From contig NZ_BDJB01000003.1 of assembly GCF_002117915.1 (NCBI RefSeq), forward strand, positions 124,001 through 188,000: a DNA stretch of 64,000 nt, in the 5' to 3' direction. Below the pieces are notes generated by a model. That model was given only the letters and a program-made list of their open reading frames with translations. It was not told the DNA's origin and did not search any database. The stretch is from Sphingomonas sp. TZW2008. GTDB lineage: Bacteria; Pseudomonadota; Alphaproteobacteria; Sphingomonadales; Sphingomonadaceae. Both the position numbers and the translations under genes were made by a program. Each line of letters starts with the position of its first letter. Position 1 is the stretch's first letter. Below are positions 34,781 to 45,747 of the stretch, piece after piece.

Positions 34781-35848
34781 TCAGTTCGTCGCCAGCCGCC
34801 GCAGCATGCCCAGTGTATCATCTAGGCTCGCCGCCGGCGCCGGAACCGGCGCAGGTGGCGGCGTCGGGGCAGCACGCCGCTTGGCGCCGCGCTCGAGCCG
34901 ATCGAGCAAGCTCGCGATCGACGTCTCGCCGACCGGCTTGGGCACCGCCGTCAGGAACGACAGCGTATCGTTGGCATGCTCGACCGGGGGCGCCGGATCT
35001 TGCTCGACCCCCATGTCGCGCGATCCAGCGCTCGGCGCGGCATCGACGAGGTCGACAGCCGGCGCGGCCATGGTCCGATCCGTCTCGGGTTCGACGAGTT
35101 CGATAAGCCAGGCTGCTGCGGCTGCCGTTTCCTTGACCGGTTTCTGCGACCCTGCTCGAGCTTCGGCCCCCTCCCAAGCGGGCGCCGCTACCGGCAATTC
35201 ATAGGGCATGCTCTTCGCCACTCCCGGCTCTTCACTGCCGCTTTCCCACTCGCCGAAGCCATGCGCCGACGACGCCGACATCGCGGTGACGGGCGGCAGC
35301 ACGACGAGCGGCGCGACGGTAGGCGTCGGGGCGAGCGGCGCATCGGGCATGGCAATCGGATCGAACGCGGCGAGCGGCAGGTCGAGGTCGGCCGGCAGCG
35401 GCCGCTCGGGTTCGGGCACGCGGCCCGACGGCGGCGGCGCAGCGATCGGCAGCGGCGGGCCCAGGTCCTCACTCGCGCGGATCGGCCGGCGCGGCGGCGC
35501 ATCGGGATGCGCATCGGCACGGCGGACCGATACCGTCTTGATGGCTGTCGCGGGGGCCGTCGACCGCCGCGCCGGGAAGCGCACCCTGCCGTTGCCGATC
35601 AGGTGCACGAGCAGCGCCGCGCCGAGGAACGGCAGCAGCGCTCCGATCGCCAGCGCCACCCGCCCCGTCACGCCGACCGGCGGCGCCGCGGCGGGGATGA
35701 TGTGCGGCAGCCACAATCGCCATACCAACAGGTCGATCCGCGGCTGTGGCAGCGCAGCGACGACGCCTGCCACGACGACGCCTAGTCCCGCGAGAGCGAT
35801 CGGGGCCGCCTGTCGCATCAGGTTCGTACCGTTGTTCGCTGCGCCCAT
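34781..35848 (-). CDS. membrane-anchored Pro/Ala-rich protein of unknown function
   Basis: A 355-residue protein with two N-terminal transmembrane helices (about 12-34 and 58-85). The long tail is rich in Pro, Ala and acidic residues with no recognisable domain, ending in a short helix ('ASLLDRLERGAKRRAAP'). The ATG at 35848 has GGAAGGG upstream and overlaps the preceding glycosyltransferase gene by 31 nt. The alternative ATG at 35818 would overlap by one nucleotide (TGATG) and give 345 residues. Co-orientation and overlap suggest an operon with the glycosyltransferase. A role in polysaccharide or envelope assembly is only inference. Confidence 0.75.
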   Translation of the reverse strand: MGAANNGTNLMRQAAPIALAGLGVVVAGVVAALPQPRIDLLVWRLWLPHIIPAAAPPVGVTGRVALAIGALLPFLGAALLVHLIGNGRVRFPARRSTAPATAIKTVSVRRADAHPDAPPRRPIRASEDLGPPLPIAAPPPSGRVPEPERPLPADLDLPLAAFDPIAMPDAPLAPTPTVAPLVVLPPVTAMSASSAHGFGEWESGSEEPGVAKSMPYELPVAAPAWEGAEARAGSQKPVKETAAAAAWLIELVEPETDRTMAAPAVDLVDAAPSAGSRDMGVEQDPAPPVEHANDTLSFLTAVPKPVGETSIASLLDRLERGAKRRAAPTPPPAPVPAPAASLDDTLGMLRRLATN

Positions 35849-37062
35849 GTCCGACCCTTCCGCGCGGCCGTGACCAGCCGCTGATAGACGGGTTCGTAAC
35901 GCGCAATATTTGACGACCAGTTACGCTCACTCTCGACGAACGCGCGGGCCCGCTCGCGCCGTGCCGCCCAGCCGCTGCGATCGGCGAGCAGCCCGGCGAG
36001 CGCCTGCGCGATTGCTGCCGGATCGTCTGCCGCGAACAGCGTCCCCGTCTCGCCGTCACGGATCAGCTCGCGGTGCCCGCCGACATCGGACGCGGCGACC
36101 AGCCGGCCCTGCGCCATCGCCTCCAGCGGCTTCAGCGGGGTGACGAGATCGGTCAGCCGCATCCGCTTGCGCGGATAGGCGAGCACGTCGACCAGGCTGT
36201 AATAGCGCTCGACCTCATCGTGCGGCACCCGCCCGACGAAGCGGATCCGGTCCGCCGCGGGGGAGGCCGCCGCCTGCGCGCGCAGCTTCGCCTCCATCGG
36301 CCCCCCGCCGACCAGCATCAGATGTGCGCGAGGGCGCCGTTCGATCAGCGCCGGCATCGCCGCAATCAGATCGTCGAGCCCCTCGTAATCATAGAAGCTG
36401 CCGATGAAACCGATCACCTCGCCGTCGAGCCCCAGCGTCTCGCCCAGCGCTTTGTCACGTGGCGGCGGCGCGCCGAACATCGTCATGTCGACGCCGTTTG
36501 GCGATACCATGATGCGCTCGTCGGCGACGCCGCGCGCGATCAGATCGCGCTTCAGCCCCTCGCAGATCACTGCCACCGCGTCGGCGCGTGCCACTGCCCA
36601 GCTCTCCAGCCCGCGCGTCAGGCGATAGCGTGCCGACCCCTCGCGCCCGGTGCCGTTGCCCACCGCCGCATCCTCCCAGAAAGCGCGGATCTCGTATAGC
36701 AGCGGTAACCCGGTGCGCCGCGCCACCGGCAGCGCCGCCAGCGCGCCCAGCACCGGCGAGTGCGCGTGGATGATGTCGGGGCGAAAGTCGCGCGCCACCC
36801 CGGCGATGCGCCGCGCGAACGCCGCCACCTCCGCCATTTCACCGAGCGGCGCGGGCAGTCTGATCGCTGGCGCGGTGCGGTGGAAATCGATCCCGTCGAC
36901 CCGCTCCGCCCCCGGCGCATCGGCGTGGTAGCGCGGCCCTGTCACTGCCGCGACGTCCCAGCCGCGCGCCTGCTGCGCCTTGACGATCGCGCGCGTGCGA
37001 AACGTATAACCGCTCTGCAGCGGCAACCCGTGATCGAGAACGTGGAGAATGCGCATGCGCAT
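35818..37062 (-). CDS. XrtA/PEP-CTERM-type glycosyltransferase
   Basis: A 414-residue GT-B fold family-4 glycosyltransferase. The N-terminal domain has 'RILHVLDHGLPLQSGYTFRT', the donor-binding domain has 'VIGFIGSFYDYEGLDDLI', and the family-specific 'YPRKRMRLTDLVTPLKPLEA' carries the donor-sugar Glu. This matches the TIGR04063 type that accompanies exosortase A and exopolysaccharide genes. It should add a sugar in extracellular polysaccharide or glycoprotein synthesis. It is divergent from the small ORF and O-ligase gene, also of XrtA type. No exosortase lies in the window, so the locus is split elsewhere. Confidence 0.9.
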   Translation of the reverse strand: MRMRILHVLDHGLPLQSGYTFRTRAIVKAQQARGWDVAAVTGPRYHADAPGAERVDGIDFHRTAPAIRLPAPLGEMAEVAAFARRIAGVARDFRPDIIHAHSPVLGALAALPVARRTGLPLLYEIRAFWEDAAVGNGTGREGSARYRLTRGLESWAVARADAVAVICEGLKRDLIARGVADERIMVSPNGVDMTMFGAPPPRDKALGETLGLDGEVIGFIGSFYDYEGLDDLIAAMPALIERRPRAHLMLVGGGPMEAKLRAQAAASPAADRIRFVGRVPHDEVERYYSLVDVLAYPRKRMRLTDLVTPLKPLEAMAQGRLVAASDVGGHRELIRDGETGTLFAADDPAAIAQALAGLLADRSGWAARRERARAFVESERNWSSNIARYEPVYQRLVTAARKGRTWAQRTTVRT

Positions 37063-37149
37063 CCCCTGCCACGCTCCGCTTAACGCCGCGTCAACCGCCC
37101 GCGGCTAACACCGGCGCTTCCCATCAGACAGGCGAGCGCGCGACCGGCC

Positions 37150-37293
37150 ATGATCGACAATTTCGCCCTTGGGCTAAGCCATGGCCTGCTGCTGCTCGCC
37201 GCGTGGCTGCTGCTGCGCCGCGACGATCTCGACGTCGAGCCCCGCGCCGACGATCCGGCCATGCCCACCAGGGGGCGTCGCCCGCGTGCGTGA
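37150..37293 (+). CDS. 47-residue small membrane protein before the O-ligase
   Basis: A short ORF from ATG 37150, beginning 'MIDNFALGLSHGLLLLAAW' and ending 'TRGRRPRA'. One hydrophobic helix (about 8-22) precedes a charged tail. Its stop codon at 37291-37293 lies inside the start of the O-ligase gene (GTG 37286), an 8-nt overlap in another frame, which argues for translational coupling. GC-rich codon use resembles the neighbours. A small hydrophobic ORF before an XrtA-type ligase is a pattern I associate with sphingomonads from memory; the function is unknown. Confidence 0.6.
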   Translation: MIDNFALGLSHGLLLLAAWLLLRRDDLDVEPRADDPAMPTRGRRPRA

Positions 37294-38635
37294 TCTCGCG
37301 TTCATCGGCTTTCTCGTCGCATTGCTCGGGCTCGGCTTCCGTCGCCCGTTCGTGTTCGTGCTGACCTACGTCTACATCGACATCGTCTCGCCGCAGCGGC
37401 TGACCTATTATCTGCTCAACGCGGTGCCGATCTCCCTGATCGCCGCGGGGCTCGCGGTGCTCGCCTGGGCGGTGGTCGACAACAAGGCCGATTCGCGCTT
37501 CGCCCCGCGGCAGGGCCTGATCCTGCTGCTGCTGATCTATTGCGGCATCACGACGCGCACCGCCGATTTCCCGGTCGAGGCGGCGGAGAAGTGGGAATGG
37601 GTGTGGAAAAACCTCGCCTTCGCCGTCTTCCTGCCGCTCACCCTGCGCACCAAGCTCAGGATCGAGGCGCTACTGCTCTTCATGGTGCTGTCGGCGAGCT
37701 CGATCGTCATCGTCGGCGGGATCAAGACGCTCGCCTCGGGCGGCGGCTACGGCGAGCTCAACCTGATGGTCTCGAACAATTCGGGGCTCTACGAAGGCTC
37801 GATCATCTCCGCCGTGGCGATCTCGTTGATCCCGATCATTTTGTGGTTCGCGAAGAACGGCACGATCTACGAGCCCGATTGGCGCGTGAAGCTGTTCTGT
37901 CTTGCCCTCGTCTTCGCCTGCCTGCTGATCCCGGTCGGCACCTCGGCGCGCACCGGGCTTCTATGCATCGGCCTGCTCGCGGTGCTGATGCTGCGCGAGG
38001 TGAAGCGTCGCATGCTCTACCTCGGGGGAATCGCGCTGCTCGGGCTCGTCGCGGTGCCGTTCCTCCCGTCGGCGTTCAGCGAGCGGATGGGCACGATCAA
38101 GACGTACAAGGCCGACGAGAGCGCTTCGACGCGCCTCGCAGTGTGGCAGTGGACATGGGACTACGCCAAGGATCACCCGTTCGGCGGCGGGTTCGAGGCA
38201 TATCGCCAGAACCGCATCCGCTACGATACCGTCCATGTCGCGGGTGAGGGTGCGAGCACCACCGTCAAGCGCAACCTCACCGTTGACAAGAGCCGCGCCT
38301 ATCACTCGAGCTATTTCGAAATGCTCGGCGAACAGGGCTATTTCGGCCTCGCGCTGTGGCTGCTGATCAACGCGATCGGCGTGATCCGCATGGAGGTGCT
38401 GCGCCGGCGCTACCGCAGTGGGGATCTCGCCTGGGCGGGCAGCCTCGCCGGCGCGCTGCAGCACGCGCAGCTCATCTACCTGCTCGGCGGGGCGTTTGTC
38501 GGCATCGCCTTTCAGTCGTTCCTCTACATGCTGCTCGGCGCGCAGATCGGCCTCGACACCTATCTGAAACGCCGCGCCAGCGAGACGTCGTGGCAGCCGA
38601 TGCGCCGCCAACGCCCAGTCCCCGCTACCGCCTAG
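37286..38635 (+). CDS. putative O-glycosylation ligase, exosortase A system-associated
   Basis: A 449-residue polytopic membrane protein of the O-antigen ligase/Wzy class (TIGR03097-like). About ten hydrophobic helices are visible, with the family N-terminus '[20 protein letters not shown]'. The main periplasmic loop around 310-355 contains '[15 protein letters not shown]' and the conserved '[19 protein letters not shown]', whose His/Arg/Glu residues belong to the ligase active region. The GTG at 37286 starts the first helix; an upstream ATG would add a Cys/Pro-rich stretch unlike this family. It likely ligates or polymerises extracellular polysaccharide. Confidence 0.88.
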   Translation: MRDLAFIGFLVALLGLGFRRPFVFVLTYVYIDIVSPQRLTYYLLNAVPISLIAAGLAVLAWAVVDNKADSRFAPRQGLILLLLIYCGITTRTADFPVEAAEKWEWVWKNLAFAVFLPLTLRTKLRIEALLLFMVLSASSIVIVGGIKTLASGGGYGELNLMVSNNSGLYEGSIISAVAISLIPIILWFAKNGTIYEPDWRVKLFCLALVFACLLIPVGTSARTGLLCIGLLAVLMLREVKRRMLYLGGIALLGLVAVPFLPSAFSERMGTIKTYKADESASTRLAVWQWTWDYAKDHPFGGGFEAYRQNRIRYDTVHVAGEGASTTVKRNLTVDKSRAYHSSYFEMLGEQGYFGLALWLLINAIGVIRMEVLRRRYRSGDLAWAGSLAGALQHAQLIYLLGGAFVGIAFQSFLYMLLGAQIGLDTYLKRRASETSWQPMRRQRPVPATA

Positions 38636-38861
38636 GCGACTGCCTCCTGCCCCTTGTTGCAAGCGGTTCGCGAGAAGCCGCGCGCGTCAAGTCTTTTGTC
38701 GCGCAGGTCCCGCTTCCCTCCTTCCCCCTTACTCTTCGCGCTGCTATCGCCCGCGCAAACGTCTCGCCTTCGCCCGTCCGGGCGCGCCCGCGCGAGGGGC
38801 CTTGCCGCCCCCGCCTCCCCGCCGCGCTCAGGCTGGCCGCATTTTTGGGGAAAGGACCCGC

Positions 38862-41549
<2,688 letters not shown>

Positions 41550-41555
41550 AGATCC

Positions 41556-41590
41556 CTGCCGCCCCGGTGCCTCACGCGCCGGGGCGGCAG
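41556..41590 (+). terminator. 12-bp hairpin after acnA
   Basis: CTGCCGCCCCGG (41556-41567), an 11-nt loop and CCGGGGCGGCAG (41579-41590) form a perfect stem 6 nt past the acnA stop. There is no T run directly after, so it may also act as an mRNA-stabilising element. Confidence 0.6.
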
Positions 41591-42088
41591 TCCGCTTGCA
41601 ACGTACCGCAACTCAATCTGCGTATCCGCTGACTGACCTTTCCGGTGGCCACGACGTATCGTTCGTAAGACACTGTCCGCCCGCGATGGAACGCCGCTCA
41701 CGCTACTTATCTTTGTACCTGACAGCATCTGCTATCCCCGGCGCCTTGCGCGCCTAGCAGCGATCGCGCGGCTGCATCGAGCCGCGCTAGGTGGCGAGTG
41801 CCTCACCGCCCGACCGTCCTGCCGGTTTCAGCGCATCTATCTGGAGATCGCCAATCTCCGGAATCGTACGGTCGACGATAGTCTGCGCAGTCGGCGATGC
41901 GTCGGAGCATAGCGGCGCGATCCGCCCTTTGTGCGACGATCACCAATTAGCGACGAGCCGACCATTCGCGCGAGGCAACTTCAGACGTTGATTCGGCGAT
42001 CACTGCCCGACGCCGTGGCTCGCCCGGCCGGCAGCACACGTTTATTATTCCCTGCACTCAGGCTGGCAATTGGACAGTGCCCGCCCGC
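41591..42088. other. 498-nt gene-poor gap with inverted repeats
   Basis: No convincing coding frame lies between acnA and the CoA-binding protein gene; base composition is visibly less GC-rich than around it. Two compact hairpins stand out: GCGCGGCT-N6-AGCCGCGC (41766-41787, flanked by CCTAG and CTAGG) and GGAGAT-N5-ATCTCC (41843-41859). The contents could be a small RNA, long untranslated leader or decayed gene. No tRNA-like cloverleaf is seen. Confidence 0.4.
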
Positions 42089-42529
42089 CTATCCGTTATC
42101 ATCAGCGATCGGCGCCACGCCGAGCCGCGGGATATCCATCGCCGGGCAGCGATCCATCACCACCTTGAGCCCCGCCGCCTCGGCGCGCGCCGCCGCCGCG
42201 GGATTGACGACGCCGAGCTGCATCCACACCGATTTCGCGCCCGCCGCGATCGCCGCGTCGACCGCCTCGCCTGCCGCTTCCGATCGGCGGAAGATATCGA
42301 CCATGTCGATCGGCTCACCGATCTGCTCGAGATCGCCGAACACATATTCGCCGTGGATATGCTCGCCGGGGATCTGCGGATTGACCGGAATCACGCGATA
42401 GCCGTGCGCCTGCAGCGTCCGCATCACGCCGTAGCTCGGCCGGTCGGGGCGGTCCGATGCGCCAACCAGCGCGATCGTCCGCGTTTCCTCGAGCAGCGCC
42501 TTGATATCGGCGTCGGCGTTCAGCGGCAT
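42089..42529 (-). CDS. CoA-binding protein (YccU type)
   Basis: A 146-residue Rossmann-fold CoA-binding domain. 'TIALVGASDRPDRPSYGVMR' carries the nucleotide-binding loop, followed by 'YRVIPVNPQIPGEHIHGE', 'IDMVDIFRRSEAAGE' and 'VWMQLGVVNPAAA'. This is the small CoA-binding family (CoA_binding_2), of unknown physiological role. The ATG at 42529 has GGGGGA upstream, and starts the fold; the longer frame is arginine-rich noise. It lies in the same direction as mrp, 85 nt downstream of its stop codon. Confidence 0.9.
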   Translation of the reverse strand: MPLNADADIKALLEETRTIALVGASDRPDRPSYGVMRTLQAHGYRVIPVNPQIPGEHIHGEYVFGDLEQIGEPIDMVDIFRRSEAAGEAVDAAIAAGAKSVWMQLGVVNPAAAARAEAAGLKVVMDRCPAMDIPRLGVAPIADDNG

Positions 42530-42614
42530 CGGTGCGTCCCCCAGCAATTGGTCGATTGCTAAACTGGTCCGCTCGTGCCGCCGACTGTACGCGCGGGGCA
42601 CGACCGGTCTCTCA

Positions 42615-43565
42615 TCAACGCGCTGTTCCCGCTTCGGTTTCCAGCCAGTCGGCAACGCGCCGCGCGATCGGACGGAAGGTCGCATCGGCCGGATCGGCCG
42701 CCGGCGGCGTCCCCGCGTCGGACGCAGTACGAATGTCGATCGCGAGCGGCACCCGCCCAAGGAACGGCACGCCGAGATCGCGCGCCGCCGCCTCCGCGCC
42801 ACCCTGGCCGAACGGATCGGACACCTCGCCGCAGTGCGGACAGGCATAACCCGCCATGTTCTCGACCAACCCGATGATCGGCACGCCCGCCTTGTTGAAC
42901 AGGTCGATCGCACGCGTCGCGTCGATCAGTGCCAGATCCTGCGGCGTCGACACGATCACCGCGCCCGCCGGGCGATGCTTCTGGATCATCGTCAGCTGTA
43001 CGTCGCCCGTCCCCGGCGGCAGATCGATCACCAGCGTGTCGGTGACGCCCCAGTCGGCATCGACCAACTGCCCCAGCGCGCCCGCCGTCATCGGGCCGCG
43101 CCACGCGATCGCCTTGCCTGGCTCAATCAGCTGCCCCATCGACAGCATCGGCACGCCGTAGCGCGTCGCGACCGGCAGCAGCACCTTGTCGCGCGCCTCG
43201 GGCCGCGTGCCCTCCGCCGCCATCAGCCGCGGCTGCGACGGGCCGTAGATATCGGCATCGACCAGCCCCACGCGCCGCCCCAGGTGGCTCAGCGCGATCG
43301 CGAGGTTCGCCGCTAGCGTCGATTTGCCGACGCCGCCCTTGCCGCTCGCCACCGCGATGATGCGGCGATTGGGCCGCTCGGCTGTGACGACGATCCGCGC
43401 CGCCGGCCCCGCCGCCATCCGCACCGCCGCCTCCATCGCGTCGCGCGCGGTCGCGTCGAGCCCGGTCGCGTCGATTACCACGCCGATCCGCTCGCCCTCG
43501 ATCCGCACCGTCGCGCGGTTTCCGGCGACCGCCGCCACCGCCTGCTTCACGTCCATCTCGTCCAT
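42615..43565 (-). CDS. apbC: iron-sulfur cluster carrier protein Mrp/ApbC
   Basis: A 316-residue P-loop ATPase that binds and transfers Fe-S clusters. The deviant Walker A 'ASGKGGVGKSTLAANLA' is present, followed by 'LVDADIYGPSQPRL', 'LPPGTGDVQLTM' and the cluster-ligating CxxC 'GYACPHCGEV'. An N-terminal MIP18-like region is short and degenerate. Start codons of this gene and the divergent hflK are 71 nt apart, so promoters overlap. It should serve cluster delivery to enzymes such as aconitase. Confidence 0.93.
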   Translation of the reverse strand: MDEMDVKQAVAAVAGNRATVRIEGERIGVVIDATGLDATARDAMEAAVRMAAGPAARIVVTAERPNRRIIAVASGKGGVGKSTLAANLAIALSHLGRRVGLVDADIYGPSQPRLMAAEGTRPEARDKVLLPVATRYGVPMLSMGQLIEPGKAIAWRGPMTAGALGQLVDADWGVTDTLVIDLPPGTGDVQLTMIQKHRPAGAVIVSTPQDLALIDATRAIDLFNKAGVPIIGLVENMAGYACPHCGEVSDPFGQGGAEAAARDLGVPFLGRVPLAIDIRTASDAGTPPAADPADATFRPIARRVADWLETEAGTAR

Positions 43566-43636
43566 GCGCGCGGCGATACGCGGCTTCCGCCCGGCTTGGC
43601 ACTGTTTTTCGCGGGGGCAGCTCCTATAAAGGAAGC

Positions 43637-44752
43637 ATGACCTTTATGCCGCAGTGGCTGCGCCGACCGCCGATATTGATGAGCGAGACACCCCGGGGCC
43701 CATGGGGCGGTGGCGGCGACGATGGCGGCGCGAAAGACAACGGCGCGCGTAATCCATGGGCGGTGCCCCCCGGCGGCCGCAAGAGCACGGCAAAGCCGAC
43801 CGCGCTCGACGAATTTCTGAAGCGCGCACGCGGCGGCGGCCCGGGTGGCGGCGGCAGCGGCGGCCCGCAGTTCCCGCTCGGCGCCAATGCGCGTAACCTG
43901 TGGCTGATCGGCGTCGGCGTGATCGTTGCGGTGTGGCTGATCTTCACGTCGCTGCACCAGATCGGCCCGCAGCAGCGCGGCGTCGTCACCTTCCTCGGCC
44001 GCTATTCGGGCGAGCTCGATCCGGGCATCCGCCTCACCCTCCCCGCGCCGCTCGTCTCGGTGCAGAAGGTCGATGTCGAGGCGGTGCGCGTCGACGAATT
44101 CCCGCGCGACGGCAGCGAGAACGTGCTGACCGGCGATCAGAACATCCTCGATCTCGCCTACACGGTGCGCTGGCGGGTCGAGAACCCGCGCGATTTCGTG
44201 TTCGAGATCAAGGATCCGGTGGAAACCGTGCGCGCCACCGCGGAGAGCGCGATGCGCGCGGTCCTCGCCACCACCACGCTCAACGACGCGATCGGCGCCG
44301 GCCGCACCACGATCGAGGCGCGCGTGACGCAGCTGATGCAGCAGATCCTCAACGATTACGAAGCCGGCGTGCGCGTCCAGGGCGTTTCGATCCGCCAGGC
44401 GAGCGCCCCCGCCAGCCTGATCGACGATTTCAACGCCGTCACCGCCGCGCAGCAGGAAGCGGTCGGCAATCTCAACAATGCGCGCAGCTACTCGCAGCAG
44501 GTGATTGCGCGCGCGCAGGGTGAGGCCGCGGCGTTCGACAAGGTGTACGAACAGTATCGTCTCGCCCCCGAAGTCACCCGCCGCCGCATGTATTACGAGA
44601 CGATGGAGGCCGTGCTGGCCAAGACCGACAAGACGATCGTTGAGACGCCCGGAGTCGCCCCAATCCTGCCGCTCGATCGCGCGCGCCGGTTAACGGAGCC
44701 GCAGACGACCACGCCAGCGACGCCTGCCCCCGCGCCGGAGGCCGGCCGATGA
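43637..44752 (+). CDS. hflK: FtsH protease activity modulator HflK
   Basis: A 371-residue membrane protein of the SPFH/prohibitin family. A Gly/Pro-rich cytoplasmic N-terminus (about 1-80) precedes one transmembrane helix ('NLWLIGVGVIVAVWLIF') and a periplasmic SPFH domain with 'PQQRGVVTFLGRYSGELDPG'. A coiled-coil tail is rich in Ala, Glu and Gln. With HflC it forms a cage around FtsH. The ATG at 43637 has AAAGGAAG upstream; a second in-frame ATG near 43679 would shorten the tail. Its stop overlaps the hflC start by 4 nt. Confidence 0.94.
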   Translation: MTFMPQWLRRPPILMSETPRGPWGGGGDDGGAKDNGARNPWAVPPGGRKSTAKPTALDEFLKRARGGGPGGGGSGGPQFPLGANARNLWLIGVGVIVAVWLIFTSLHQIGPQQRGVVTFLGRYSGELDPGIRLTLPAPLVSVQKVDVEAVRVDEFPRDGSENVLTGDQNILDLAYTVRWRVENPRDFVFEIKDPVETVRATAESAMRAVLATTTLNDAIGAGRTTIEARVTQLMQQILNDYEAGVRVQGVSIRQASAPASLIDDFNAVTAAQQEAVGNLNNARSYSQQVIARAQGEAAAFDKVYEQYRLAPEVTRRRMYYETMEAVLAKTDKTIVETPGVAPILPLDRARRLTEPQTTTPATPAPAPEAGR

Positions 44753-45621
44753 ACCCGGTGATGCGCAATCCCGTGACGATCGGCTTCGCCGTGCTCGGCG
44801 CTGCGATCCTCGCCGCGGCGACCTTCGCGATCGTGCCCGAGACGAAGCAGGCCGTCGTGCTCCGGCTCAACAACCCGGTCGGTCAGCCGGTCAATCAGTA
44901 CCAGCCCGGCCAAGTCATCGGCCGCACCGGCGCCGGCCTCATCGCGCGCATTCCGTTCATCGACAAGATCGTGTGGGTCGACAAGCGCGTGCTCGACGCC
45001 GATCTCGACAACACGCTGGTGCTGTCGACCGATCAGTTGCGCCTCAACGTCGACGCCTTCGCGCGCTTCCGCATCGTCGATCCGCTGCGTGCCGTCACCT
45101 CGACGGGCAGCACGTCGAACACCGAGGAACGCGTCGCCGATCAGCTGCGCCCGCTGCTCGGCACCGCGCTTCGTAACGAGCTCGGCAAGGTGCCCTTCTC
45201 CGTGCTGCTCAGCCCGGAACGCGGCCGGGTGATGGACGCGATCCAGGCGTCGCTTCAGCGCGATGCGCGGCAGTACGGCGCGACGATCGTCGACGTTCGA
45301 ATCAAGCACGCCGACCTGCCCGACGGCAGCCCGCTCGAGAGTGCGCTGCAGCGGATGCGCACCGCGCGTCAGCAGGAGGCGAACACGATCCGCGCGCAAG
45401 GGCAGAAGCAGGCGCAGATCGTCCGCGCGGAGGCCGATGCCACCGCCGCGAAGGTCTATGCCGAGGCGTTCAGCAAGGACGCGCAATTCTACGATTTTTA
45501 CCGGGCGATGCAGTCGTACCGGCACACCTTCGGCGCCGATGGCGGGCCGCAGCCGGAAGGCTCGACCAGCATCATCATGGGCCGCGACAATGCCTATCTG
45601 GAGAAATTCAACAATCGGTGA
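44749..45621 (+). CDS. hflC: FtsH protease activity modulator HflC
   Basis: A 290-residue SPFH protein with an N-terminal transmembrane helix ('VTIGFAVLGAAILAAATFAI'). The stomatin-like domain contains 'IPFIDKIVWVDKRVLDADLD', and the helical 'RQQEANTIRAQGQKQAQIV' coiled coil follows, with 'SIIMGRDNAYLEKFNNR' at the end. It pairs with HflK in the complex controlling FtsH turnover of membrane proteins. It starts inside the hflK stop (ATGA), so translation is coupled. The downstream protease gene follows after 126 nt. Confidence 0.95.
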   Translation: MNPVMRNPVTIGFAVLGAAILAAATFAIVPETKQAVVLRLNNPVGQPVNQYQPGQVIGRTGAGLIARIPFIDKIVWVDKRVLDADLDNTLVLSTDQLRLNVDAFARFRIVDPLRAVTSTGSTSNTEERVADQLRPLLGTALRNELGKVPFSVLLSPERGRVMDAIQASLQRDARQYGATIVDVRIKHADLPDGSPLESALQRMRTARQQEANTIRAQGQKQAQIVRAEADATAAKVYAEAFSKDAQFYDFYRAMQSYRHTFGADGGPQPEGSTSIIMGRDNAYLEKFNNR

Positions 45622-45747
45622 TCGTCACCGGGATCCGCGCACGGCGGCTGTCGGTTCGTTCATATTCAATCACCGTTCATCGACTTGGCGCCATCTAGAC
45701 CCGGTTCGGCTCGATACCTTTCTCTGGTCCGAACAAACGAGAGGAAC

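Noticed and set aside
41591..42088. tRNA or attachment site in the acnA-downstream gap
   Set aside because: No cloverleaf or GTTCGA T-loop arrangement and no flanking direct repeats were found.
43595..43610. TGGCAC near hflK as a sigma-54 promoter
   Set aside because: Nothing resembling TTGC follows at the required spacing.
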